A stretch of DNA of 64,000 nt, from NCBI RefSeq assembly GCF_003367355.1, contig NZ_CP031413.1, forward strand, positions 248,001 to 312,000, written 5' to 3'. The notes beneath the pieces are model-generated. The model made no database searches, was not told where the DNA came from, and worked only from the letters and a program-made list of their open reading frames with translations. The stretch comes from Lysobacter sp. TY2-98 (lineage in GTDB: Bacteria; Pseudomonadota; Gammaproteobacteria; Xanthomonadales; Xanthomonadaceae). Shown here in pieces: positions 16,578-24,166 of this stretch (its first letter is position 1; the number at the start of each line of letters is the position of its first letter). The position numbers and the translations under genes were made by a program.

Positions 16578-17390
16578 ATGAGCGAGCATGACGCCCCGGT
16601 GGGTCGGCGCCTCCAGCGATACGTGGCCGAACAGTTGCATCTGGCCATGTCCGAGCTCGAGCTTCGCGGCCACGAATCGCGTCGAGGCATCCATCAAGGA
16701 CGGAAGGCCGTGCGGCGCGCACGCGCTGCGCTGTTGCTCGCGTGGCCGCATCCGCAAGGCGGCGTCGCGCTTGCGCTCGATGAGCTGAAGTACGCCAACG
16801 ACCGCACGTCCGACCTGCGCGACGCGCACGCGCTGCTGGGCGCATTGAAAAGTCTCGAACGAAGCGCCAGCGACAAGACGGCAAATGCCCTCGACGCCGC
16901 GCGCAAGTACCTGAAGCGCACCCGCGCTCGACTGGAAGCTGACGCCGACAGCGCCGCGCGGATGGCATCGGCTCGCGGCCAGATCGCGTCAGTCGCCGAG
17001 GTTATGGCCGACTGGCCATGGGAGGACGTCGCGATGGCCGACATCCGCACGGCGGTTGAAGCGACGACCACCCAGGTCGCGCTCGCGCGGGCTGCCGCAG
17101 TAGCGGACCCGTCGCCCAGAAAGATTCACAAGTGGCGGCGCCGATTGCGGCGACTCGTTCAACAACGTGATGCCTGTGTCGCACTTGGCATCGACATGCC
17201 TGCAGACCCGGTCTCGGAGTGCTGGGCCGAGCAACTTGGCCGCCTGCAGGACGACAACGTTCTCCTGGCGAGCACCGCGTGTGGAAGCAAGTTGAGTGAC
17301 CGGAAGCGAAAACGCCTTCGACGCGTGCTGCGCAAGGCGCGTAACACGCAGCGGGATCGGCTGCTTTCCGTCAGCCGCCTCGTCGGCTAG
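16578..17390 (+). CDS. CHAD-domain protein
   Basis: A 270-residue helical protein with the conserved-His and basic pattern of CHAD domains: HESRRGIHQGRKAVRRARAAL, then DLRDAHALL and IHKWRRRLRRL. CHAD domains bind inorganic polyphosphate through the basic helices and are often found on polyphosphate granules. The start at 16578 begins just before the domain; an upstream in-frame ATG at 16437 would add 47 Ala/Ser-rich residues and fit the upstream box spacing better. There is no associated CYTH domain here, so it is a stand-alone CHAD protein. Confidence 0.82.
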   Translation: MSEHDAPVGRRLQRYVAEQLHLAMSELELRGHESRRGIHQGRKAVRRARAALLLAWPHPQGGVALALDELKYANDRTSDLRDAHALLGALKSLERSASDKTANALDAARKYLKRTRARLEADADSAARMASARGQIASVAEVMADWPWEDVAMADIRTAVEATTTQVALARAAAVADPSPRKIHKWRRRLRRLVQQRDACVALGIDMPADPVSECWAEQLGRLQDDNVLLASTACGSKLSDRKRKRLRRVLRKARNTQRDRLLSVSRLVG

Positions 17391-17580
17391 CGCGACGTCG
17401 TCGCCAGCATGCGTGCTCGCGCGCTCCTCAGAATCGACCCGCAGCCCGCCGGTTGATCAGGCGAGTTCCCGCGCCGATGCGCCCGACGCGGTGGCGGGAA
17501 AATTCGAGGGATTTTTTTCCGCATGCACGACGCGACGAGACGATCCTGCGAGTCACGGTCGTCAGCGCCGATGTGCAAGC

Positions 17581-18348
17581 TCAGCTGGCTTTCAGCGCAG
17601 CGGCCAGCGCAAGCAGATCGTCGGGCGCGACCCGGATGATGCCGTGGCGTGCGCTGTCGATGTCGGCGATGAGAAAGAACGCGATCGAAATGACGAGAGG
17701 CAACGCGATCACCACGAAACGCTCCCGTTGCGGATTCTTCGCGCCCTCTCCAAGCAGAACATGCCCGCAGATCGCCATCGAAAGCATCAGGCCCCACGCT
17801 GCGCGAGGGATTCGGTTCGACCACGCGAACTGTGTGTATCCCCGCCGATTGATGACGTCGTTCATGCCGATCACCGCAGCCAACGCCGGCGGCGTCGGAT
17901 TGTCGTTCGCGGCCGCTTCGACGATCGACCACATCGCGTTCTCGACGGTGGCGGTCCGTTCCCCCAAAGCCGCAAGTGATGCGTCGTCACGCGTCGAGTA
18001 GAACGCGATGCGCAGGTCGGTGTAGTCGCGAAGGCGCGCGCGCAGGCTCCGGGCGGCTGCGGGTCCGAGAAGACCCACCCGGAGGTATTCCGTCCCGATC
18101 GCATTCGCCTCTTCCTCCTCGAACATCTTGCGCTGGTCATATCGCGCTACGGCCATGGCGAAGGCGAAGCTGACGACAAGGCCGAGCAGTGTCAGCGTGC
18201 CGCCGATGACGATGGCGAAGTCTGCTTCCTCTGCGTGGGGCGATCGTCGCTTTCGACGACGACCGATCGCGACGCCCGCGTACAACGATCCCGCCAGCAG
18301 GGCGAGGCTTACGAAAAACACGAGCAGCGGGTAATCCGAAATTCGCAT
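17581..18348 (-). CDS. DUF4239-like (bestrophin-like) membrane protein
   Basis: A 255-residue protein with four membrane segments (about 7-30, 45-68, 190-208 and 215-236). A long cytoplasmic helical loop between the second and third carries EEEEANAIGTEYLR, the acidic stretch typical of DUF4239. The function of the family is not established. It has its own promoter region with two FNR-type boxes further upstream (18511 and 18563). Confidence 0.72.
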   Translation of the reverse strand: MRISDYPLLVFFVSLALLAGSLYAGVAIGRRRKRRSPHAEEADFAIVIGGTLTLLGLVVSFAFAMAVARYDQRKMFEEEEANAIGTEYLRVGLLGPAAARSLRARLRDYTDLRIAFYSTRDDASLAALGERTATVENAMWSIVEAAANDNPTPPALAAVIGMNDVINRRGYTQFAWSNRIPRAAWGLMLSMAICGHVLLGEGAKNPQRERFVVIALPLVISIAFFLIADIDSARHGIIRVAPDDLLALAAALKAS

Positions 18349-18510
18349 TCTCGAGGCAGACCGCGTTCCGCGTCGTCAAGCGGGCCGTTGGCGGTCGGGC
18401 CCGGTTTGCGGGTGCGCCCGGCGGTGTTCGCTTACGCCGCCGACGCAGCCCCGCAGTCCGTCGTTCGCACGGCGGGTATCGGCATTGTCGTTGGCGCATC
18501 CCGCCCGATG

Positions 18511-18524
18511 CTGATGCGGGTCAG
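18511..18524. promoter_or_regulatory. FNR/Anr-type palindrome (first of a pair)
   Basis: CTGATGCGGGTCAG lies in the gap between the DUF4239 gene (start 18348, about 169 bp away) and the plus-strand genes. It is 52 bp from a second box. Confidence 0.58.
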
Positions 18525-18562
18525 CATCGGTCGTAGCGGTCGTTCGACGCCATGCATCGAAG

Positions 18563-18576
18563 CTGACGAGCGTCAA
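18563..18576. promoter_or_regulatory. FNR/Anr-type palindrome (second of a pair)
   Basis: CTGACGAGCGTCAA is centred about 71 bp upstream of the candidate ORF at 18641, the same spacing as several other boxes here, and about 496 bp upstream of the response regulator at 19066. Confidence 0.58.
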
Positions 18577-18640
18577 CTAAGAACACTGCTGCCCTCGGCC
18601 AAATACGAGGCGGCAACATGATTCACTCGGGGCTGCAACG

Positions 18641-19069
18641 ATGAAACCAGTGGAGTCGACGTCAGCGCCTGCGACTTTCCCTGCGGATTCCTGCGTACCG
18701 CCGTCGCGACATGAGCGTGTCGCCGTGACGGCGTTCGGCTCATTTGGATCGACCGTCGTTCTTCAGGCCGGTAAGGACGCCGGACCGATCGTATGCACAG
18801 ACGCGAACCATCGACTCGGCAAGGTGGTCGTGCTCCACAGGTGTGCGTCGCCATCCGTTTCGCGACGGCGGAATTTTCGACACTTCAAACGTGGAGTAGA
18901 GGGCGCCGCGCGGCTGTGTCCCGGCGCGCGTCGGCCCGCGTCTGGCGGCCGGGAAATGGATATCTGTATTGCCCTCGGCCGCCCCTTGCCCGAGCGCCTC
19001 CACGCCGCATTGCGGGTTGCGGATGCAGTCGCGCATGCCGCGATCAGTCTGGCGTGCCACCGCGAATGA
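18641..19069 (+). CDS. Possible hypothetical protein upstream of the FixJ-like regulator
   Basis: An unbroken 142-codon frame whose TGA overlaps the ATG of the response regulator (ATGA), and whose ATG lies about 71 bp after an FNR-type box. These two facts favour a real gene. Against it: no good ribosome site, an Arg-rich middle part, and no recognised domain. Confidence 0.3.
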   Translation: MKPVESTSAPATFPADSCVPPSRHERVAVTAFGSFGSTVVLQAGKDAGPIVCTDANHRLGKVVVLHRCASPSVSRRRNFRHFKRGVEGAARLCPGARRPASGGREMDICIALGRPLPERLHAALRVADAVAHAAISLACHRE

Positions 19070-19929
19070 CGATGGGTGCTGTCAATGCCGCCGTCGAACT
19101 GGCCGAAAACGCGGCCTACCTCACCCTCGACGGTGCGGGTCGGCTAGTCGACGACGTTGCGGACGCGAGCGCCGGCGCGGCGGGTGTCGTGCACGTCATC
19201 GACGCCGATGAGCCCGTGCGCATCTCGCTCGCGCGGCTGCTCACGGACTGCGGGTTTGAAGTGCGGTTGTATCCATCGGTGGGTCACTTCCTGCTGTCCT
19301 CGCCGGGATCTCAGGTACCGCAGTGCCTGATCGTTGAAATGCGCCTCCCTGGCCCGGGCGGCCTTGACCTGCAGCAGTCGCTTGCGCACGACCCGTGCGC
19401 GCCCCCATTCGTGTTCCTTACGGCGTCCGACGACATCGCCGCTGCGGTGCAGGCGATGCGCGGAGGCGCGGTCGATGTGCTTTCCAAGCCGGCCTCCAGA
19501 AGCGTTCTGCTGTCCGCGGTCGAAGCGGCCATGCGTCGCGATCTCGAACAACGCGACCGCGCGGCCCAAGTAGCGCGAGCGTTCGATCGTGCGTCTACGC
19601 TGACATCGTGCGAGTGGTCTGTGCTCGAGGCTGTCGTGTCCGGACGACTCAACAAGCAGATCGCGGACGACCTGCGAATGTGCGAGCGAACAGTGAAGGC
19701 CCACCGTGCGCGCCTCATGGCGAAGCTTGGCGTTCATAGCATCGCGGGCCTGGTTCGCATTGCGGCCGAGTTTGGCGTGGAGGGCGGCCGGAGTTGGCGT
19801 GTTCCCGCCGCGTGCCGGAGGGACGCCGCATCCAGAGGGTCGACGCTCCACGTCCGGCCATCGGTCCCCAGTGCCGCTAACGAAGACCGGAGCTCGTTGA
19901 CGGTCGGCCGGAGGTGCGGGCCTCGCTGA
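19066..19929 (+). CDS. FixJ/NarL-type regulator with degenerate receiver (Asp to Glu)
   Basis: A 287-residue protein: about 40 N-terminal residues, a receiver domain (VIDADEPVR with Asp46/Asp48, FLTASDD, Lys in SKPA), then a LuxR-type HTH with LTSCEWSVLEAVVSGRLNKQ and CERTVKAHRARLMAKLGV. The position of the phospho-acceptor Asp (Asp54 in FixJ) is Glu91, within LIVEMRLPGPGG. Glu can mimic phosphorylation, so the protein may be active without a kinase; no kinase gene adjoins it. The C-terminal 45 residues after the HTH are basic and unusual for the family. A second ATG is two codons downstream. Confidence 0.82.
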   Translation: MTMGAVNAAVELAENAAYLTLDGAGRLVDDVADASAGAAGVVHVIDADEPVRISLARLLTDCGFEVRLYPSVGHFLLSSPGSQVPQCLIVEMRLPGPGGLDLQQSLAHDPCAPPFVFLTASDDIAAAVQAMRGGAVDVLSKPASRSVLLSAVEAAMRRDLEQRDRAAQVARAFDRASTLTSCEWSVLEAVVSGRLNKQIADDLRMCERTVKAHRARLMAKLGVHSIAGLVRIAAEFGVEGGRSWRVPAACRRDAASRGSTLHVRPSVPSAANEDRSSLTVGRRCGPR

Positions 19930-19995
19930 GTGACCGGCTCACGTGCAGGCTCGCGTAAACGCAGCGCGTATATCGCGAAAGGGCGGTGCCATCCC

Positions 19996-22209
19996 ATGCG
20001 CGGCGACACAACGTCGGTGAAGCATCAGGGGAGGCCCGTTGCCGACCTGGCGGTCGGCACGCTCTACATCTGCCCGATGCATCCGGAGATTCGGCGTGAC
20101 GAGCCCGGCGTGTGTCCCATTTGCGGCATGGCGCTCGAGCCCGCCATGCCCTTGGCGAGCGATGCGCCGTCGCCGGAGCTCGTCGAGTTCACGCACCGCT
20201 TCTGGTGGACGCTGCCGCTTACCGTGGTTGTGCTGGTGCTTGCGATGGCAGGGCATCGGATTTCCGGCATGCCCCCGTCAGTGCGGAGCTGGATCGAACT
20301 GGTGCTGGCGACGCCCGTCGTCCTGTGGGCCGGCCGCCCGTTCTTCGTCCGCTGGGCCCAATCGATCCGCAATCGGGCGCCGAACATGTGGACGCTCATC
20401 GGCACCGGCGTGGGCGCCGCATTCGTCTACAGCCTGATCGCGACGGTCTCGCCGCAGCTGTTTCCGGAGGCCTTCCACGCGGAAGGACGCGTAGGCGTCT
20501 ATTTCGAGGCAGCCGCTGCCATCGTGTCGCTGACGCTCTTGGGCCAGATACTCGAGTTGCGCGCGCGCTCGCAAACGTCCGGGGCGATTCGCGCCCTGTT
20601 GGGACTCGCACCCCGCACCGCCCGTCGCGTCATGGACGATGGGACCGAAAACGACGTGCCGCTTGAGGACGTGCGCGTCGGAGAGCGCGTGCGCGTACGG
20701 CCGGGCGAGAAGGTGCCGGTCGATGGCGTGGTCGTCGATGGTCACTCGAACGTCGACGAATCGATGCTGACCGGCGAACCGGTGCCGGTGGAGAAAGTCC
20801 GGGGCGCGACCGTGATCGGCGCGACGCTCAACACGACCGGCAGCCTGCTCATCGAGACGCGCGCGGTCGGGGCGGGCAGCGTGCTCGCACAGATCGTGCA
20901 ACTGGTGGCGAACGCGCAACGCTCTCGCGCTCCGATGCAGCGGCTGGCCGACCGGGCCGCGCACTGGTTCGTACTCGCGGTTCTCGCGATCGCACTCGTG
21001 ACACTGGTCGTGTGGGGACTTGTCGGGCCCGAGCCGTCGTGGACTTACGGGCTATTGAACGCCGTGTCCGTGCTCATCATTGCCTGCCCGTGTGCGCTTG
21101 GCCTCGCGACCCCAATGTCCGTGATGGTGGCAACGGGGCGCGCGGCGCGGGAAGGGGTGCTGTTTCGCGATGCCGAGGCGCTCGAGCGGCTGCGGGCGGT
21201 CGACACGCTGATCGTCGACAAGACCGGCACACTCACGGAAGGGCGGGCGCGGTTTGCCAACGTCCTCGCTTTCCCCGGCCAACGCGACGACGATCTCCTT
21301 CGCCTTGCGGCGTCACTCGATGCGGGCAGCGAACATCCGCTGGCGGCTGCGATCGTTGCCGAGGCCCGCGGTCGCGGGCTTTCGCTGCAGCCGGCCGACG
21401 GCTTCGAGGCCGTTGCGGGGTTAGGCGTGCGCGGGCGAGTCGACGGGCATGCGCTCCTGTTCGGCAACGCACAGCTGATGCTCGACAGCAACATCGAGAT
21501 CTCCGCGCTCCTCGACGATGCCGAGCAACTGCGTGGACAAGGCGCGAGCGTCATGTTTCTGGCCGTTGATGGGCGCGCCTGGGGCCTCATCGCCGTGGCC
21601 GACCCGATCAAGCCGAGCGCCGGGCCGGCGCTGCACGAGCTGCGCAATGAGGGACTTCGCGTCGTCATGGCGACGGGCGATGGTCAGACGACTGCACAGG
21701 CGGTTGCGAGAACGCTGGGGATCGACGAGGTACACGGGGAGGTCCGGCCGGAGGACAAGGCGCGCCTGGTCGACGAGCTCAGGAAGAACGGCGCCACAGT
21801 CGCCATGGCCGGTGACGGCATCAACGACGCCCCCGCGCTTGCGGCGAGCGACGTCGGCATCGCGATGGGCACCGGCACCGACGTCGCGATGTCGAGCGCA
21901 CACGTGACGCTCGTCCGCGGCGACCTTCGAGCAATCGCACGGGCCCGCCGGATTTCGCAGGCGACAGTTTCGAACATGCGCCAGAACCTCACGTTCGCAC
22001 TCGCGTACAACGCCCTTGGCGTTCCGCTTGCGGCGGGCGTCCTCTATCCGTGGACCGGCTGGCTCCTGAGCCCCATGGTGGCGGCGCTCGCGATGAGTCT
22101 GTCGTCGTTCTCGGTGGTCGCGAACGCACTGAGGCTCGATCGTCTCGGAGAGACGACCACGACCGGCGCCCCGGCCACGCCGCTGGGAAAGGACGCGTCG
22201 TGCCACTGA
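19996..22209 (+). CDS. Copper/heavy-metal P1B-type ATPase
   Basis: A 737-residue pump. Its N-terminus has a metal-binding module with YICPMHP and [12 protein letters not shown] (the heavy-metal-binding YHS-like module), not a CXXC HMA domain. Eight membrane segments are expected; the ion-pathway motif is CPC at 364-366, the phosphorylated residue is Asp408 in DKTGT, SEHPLA is the P1B-specific HP motif, and GDGIND is at 606-611. CPC with this N-terminus is typical of CopA/CopB-like Cu(I) or Ag(I) exporters. The start at 19996 is the best ATG, but its ribosome site is weak; a GTG at 19930 is possible. The azurin and His/Met-rich lipoprotein downstream fit a copper theme. Confidence 0.9.
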   Translation: MRGDTTSVKHQGRPVADLAVGTLYICPMHPEIRRDEPGVCPICGMALEPAMPLASDAPSPELVEFTHRFWWTLPLTVVVLVLAMAGHRISGMPPSVRSWIELVLATPVVLWAGRPFFVRWAQSIRNRAPNMWTLIGTGVGAAFVYSLIATVSPQLFPEAFHAEGRVGVYFEAAAAIVSLTLLGQILELRARSQTSGAIRALLGLAPRTARRVMDDGTENDVPLEDVRVGERVRVRPGEKVPVDGVVVDGHSNVDESMLTGEPVPVEKVRGATVIGATLNTTGSLLIETRAVGAGSVLAQIVQLVANAQRSRAPMQRLADRAAHWFVLAVLAIALVTLVVWGLVGPEPSWTYGLLNAVSVLIIACPCALGLATPMSVMVATGRAAREGVLFRDAEALERLRAVDTLIVDKTGTLTEGRARFANVLAFPGQRDDDLLRLAASLDAGSEHPLAAAIVAEARGRGLSLQPADGFEAVAGLGVRGRVDGHALLFGNAQLMLDSNIEISALLDDAEQLRGQGASVMFLAVDGRAWGLIAVADPIKPSAGPALHELRNEGLRVVMATGDGQTTAQAVARTLGIDEVHGEVRPEDKARLVDELRKNGATVAMAGDGINDAPALAASDVGIAMGTGTDVAMSSAHVTLVRGDLRAIARARRISQATVSNMRQNLTFALAYNALGVPLAAGVLYPWTGWLLSPMVAALAMSLSSFSVVANALRLDRLGETTTTGAPATPLGKDASCH

Positions 22210-22720
22210 GCGACGTACGTGCAATGCAGGCGCGAGGAACGAAAGGGTAGCTGCGCGATGCGGGCCGCGCGCTCGAATCGTCCAGCGCATTCCCCAGGCA
22301 GTTCCGCGCCAACGTTCACGGCGTGCGGGATGTGACTGATTGCGCTGGCGCCCATTCCTCTTACGGCGTCCCATAATCTTGCCGAACAACTGCGCACACA
22401 GATCCGCTCTTTCATCCGCTGGTCGACGGCTCGAATCCATTACGACCTACCACTTGTCGGCTGCCGCGGCGGGGCTGTCAACGCCGACTAGCGCGCTGAC
22501 GACGGTCGACGGATGTCCGCTTCCGACCTGAAGCGCACCTGCCCCCCCCAAGGAGCGCCGCCATTGTTGAACTCGGAGATGTCCAAGGCACGCCTGAGCG
22601 TGTCGGTTCGACTGTTCGTCGGCCAACCAGCGAAGCTGAGCCACTGCAGGTCTTCACCGCGGGAGCACGTCCAACCAATTCAAGCCCAACGCTCGTCCAG
22701 GCCGCCACCGCTGTCGCAGC
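22210..22720. other. Non-coding or decayed DNA
   Basis: About 510 bp with no open frame I can support on either strand and no FNR-type box. It leads into a run of gene fragments, so it is probably degraded sequence. Confidence 0.5.
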
Positions 22721-22732
22721 TCCGCAGCGTCC

Positions 22733-22865
22733 GTCCGCCCATGATTCGGCCGTTCTGCGTGAGCAACTGAAGTGCCACGACGTGGAATGGCAGCATCACG
22801 GCATTGACGGCCTGGCTGCTGTAGATCAACGGAATCAGCGGCAGGGCCGCATAGGTTTCCAATGC
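22733..22865 (-). pseudogene. Fragment of NRAMP-family divalent metal transporter
   Basis: On the minus strand the frame reads PLIPLIYSSQAVNAV followed by LPFHVVALQLL and RIMG. This strongly resembles a late membrane helix and following loop of NRAMP/MntH-type divalent metal transporters. Only about 45 residues are recognisable; the frame loses similarity on both sides and the rest of the transporter is absent. Length and lack of start make it a remnant. Confidence 0.55.
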
Positions 22866-22962
22866 CCTGTCGTCGGGCATTCACCCTGCGCCGTCTCACT
22901 AGGCCGCGTCGACCGACGGCGCCCATCATGCGCCGGCATGGTCTACCGCAATGGAACGACCT

Positions 22963-23322
22963 TCAGTTGAGCGCGCAGCTGTCGCTACCTGATTCGCAGC
23001 TCGTCGTCCGGAGCGCCGTAGGCGCTCCCTTGTTCATTGGGGTAAAGGTTTTGACGACGTTGTTCGAGTAGTCGGTCGGACTAACGGTGATCCCGCTAGA
23101 CACCGGACTACAGGCGATGGCGACGAACGCCGCGCCGGTACGACCATCTGCGGCTTCGGCCACTGCGGTGTTCATCCACACCTTCGCTTCGGCGAGACAT
23201 GCGCCATTAGCGGTGTGCTGGGTGTAATTGCGGTACTGCGGAAGCGCAATCGAGGCGAGGATGGCGATGATCGCGACCACGATCATCAGCTCGATGAGTG
23301 TGAAGCCCTGCTGCTTCTTCAT
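22963..23322 (-). CDS. Type IV pilin (PilA/PilE-like)
   Basis: A 119-residue prepilin with a class III signal MKKQQG cut before Phe7. The hydrophobic N-terminal helix [20 protein letters not shown] carries the conserved Glu at mature position 5. A short globular part has four cysteines, with the last pair (SCESGSDSC) able to form the C-terminal disulfide loop. GGGGGA precedes the ATG. It is shorter than typical major pilins (about 140-150 residues) and lies alone among gene fragments, so it may be a minor or accessory pilin. The Pil-Chp signalling operon is at 52-64 kb. Confidence 0.88.
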   Translation of the reverse strand: MKKQQGFTLIELMIVVAIIAILASIALPQYRNYTQHTANGACLAEAKVWMNTAVAEAADGRTGAAFVAIACSPVSSGITVSPTDYSNNVVKTFTPMNKGAPTALRTTSCESGSDSCALN

Positions 23323-23633
23323 GACGGTGTCCCCCTTCTCGAACCGCGAGGCGTGGCTGGCGGTGCGGCGAGGAACAATCTAGGGGGCCCCAAACGCGAT
23401 TGGACGCCCTTGGTCGGCGATTTTCGGTTGTGGGATCGCGGTCACGCACAGAACCGACAATGCCATGTCCGCGATTGTCAGGTTCTGACCCCGATTGTCG
23501 TTGGCTGACGCGCGCCGGGGCCCGGCGGTCGGCTCGGGAGTGCGGGTTGCGCGAAATGGATTCGACGGTGTGCGGGCAGGCGGCCGACCTCGCCCGACTC
23601 GTCCGCATCAGCGTTGGTGCGACCTGACCTCCC
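23323..23633. other. Pilin upstream region
   Basis: No gene is supported. It should contain the pilin promoter; no sigma-54 type TGGC-N9-TTGCA element was seen on the minus strand. It includes the inverted repeat at 23449-23487. Confidence 0.45.
23449..23487. repeat. Imperfect inverted repeat, REP-like
   Basis: CAGAACCGACAAT (23449-23461) and ATTGTCAGGTTCTG (23474-23487) pair apart from one bulged base, around a 12-bp loop. The following TGACCCCGATTGTCG repeats part of the arm. Similar GGGGTCAGAACC-type repeats often accompany REP-associated tyrosine transposases in Xanthomonadaceae (from memory, not checked). No transposase is present here. Confidence 0.4.
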
Positions 23634-23785
23634 GCGTCGGCGGATGCGCCTCGGTATTCAACACCACCCGGTCCAGATCCAGCGTGCCAGGGGCGCGAAC
23701 AGCAGGTAGAAGTACTTGAAGGTTTCGGCCAGCACGAAGCTCTCCATCTCGTCGGCCTGCTTCCTGGTGGTCAGTAGCTCATCCG
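23634..23785 (-). pseudogene. Fragment of GH47-type alpha-mannosidase, frameshifted
   Basis: The minus strand encodes ADEMESFVLAETFKYFYLLFAP. After a one-base frame change it reads TLDLDRVVLNTEAHP. Together these match the conserved C-terminal region of glycoside hydrolase family 47 (ESFxLAETLKYxYLLF, then a NTEAHP end). The residues upstream of about 23785 do not resemble the family, so only a 3' remnant with at least one frameshift survives. Confidence 0.6.
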
Positions 23786-23924
23786 CAAAAACAGGCGCGA
23801 GCTTGCGAGGTCGCTCGATCATCAAGAAGAACGCCGACGTCCCGACCAGCAAAGCCAAGTGGCAGCCGCGTGTGCCGCGGTGGCGGGCGAACCGGGTACC
23901 GTCCTACCATGGGGTTCAGACTGG

Positions 23925-24166
23925 AGCTTCACCGGGGCCGCGCGATACAGCGGTCAGCAGTTCAATACGCTGGACAACAGCGACGTGAACAGCCACACCT
24001 GCTTCGGCGCCAGCGGTTCCTCGTGGTCCACGCACGCGTGCACTGCCGGGCGAACGCGCACGGGAGCGGCGCGGTCGGCGTCGACAACCTCGGCGATCGC
24101 ACGTACTGGAACGTCCATCCATACAACCGGCGCACGCTGACCCTGGAGATGCGATATGACGACTGA
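23925..24166 (+). pseudogene. C-terminal remnant of a TonB-dependent receptor, frameshifted
   Basis: One frame gives SFTGAARYSGQQFNTLDNSD. After a shift near 24010 the next gives FLVVHARVH, then GAVGVDNLGDRTYWNVHPYN and RRTLTLEMRYDD and a stop at 24166. These are the last beta-strands of a TonB-dependent outer-membrane receptor. No plug domain or TonB box is present upstream. The stop overlaps the start of the next gene (ATG at 24156), so the receptor was once in an operon with it. Confidence 0.65.

Noticed and set aside
22447..22700. Possible short proteins in the gap after the copper ATPase.
   Set aside because: Overlapping frames on both strands have similar length, no ribosome sites and no similarity.
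23797..23835. The minus-strand reading FFLMIERPRKL resembles the well-known translation of an Illumina adapter.
   Set aside because: The DNA differs from the adapter at several positions and merges into a GH47-like sequence without a break. I treat it as coincidence, though read-level checking would be cheap.
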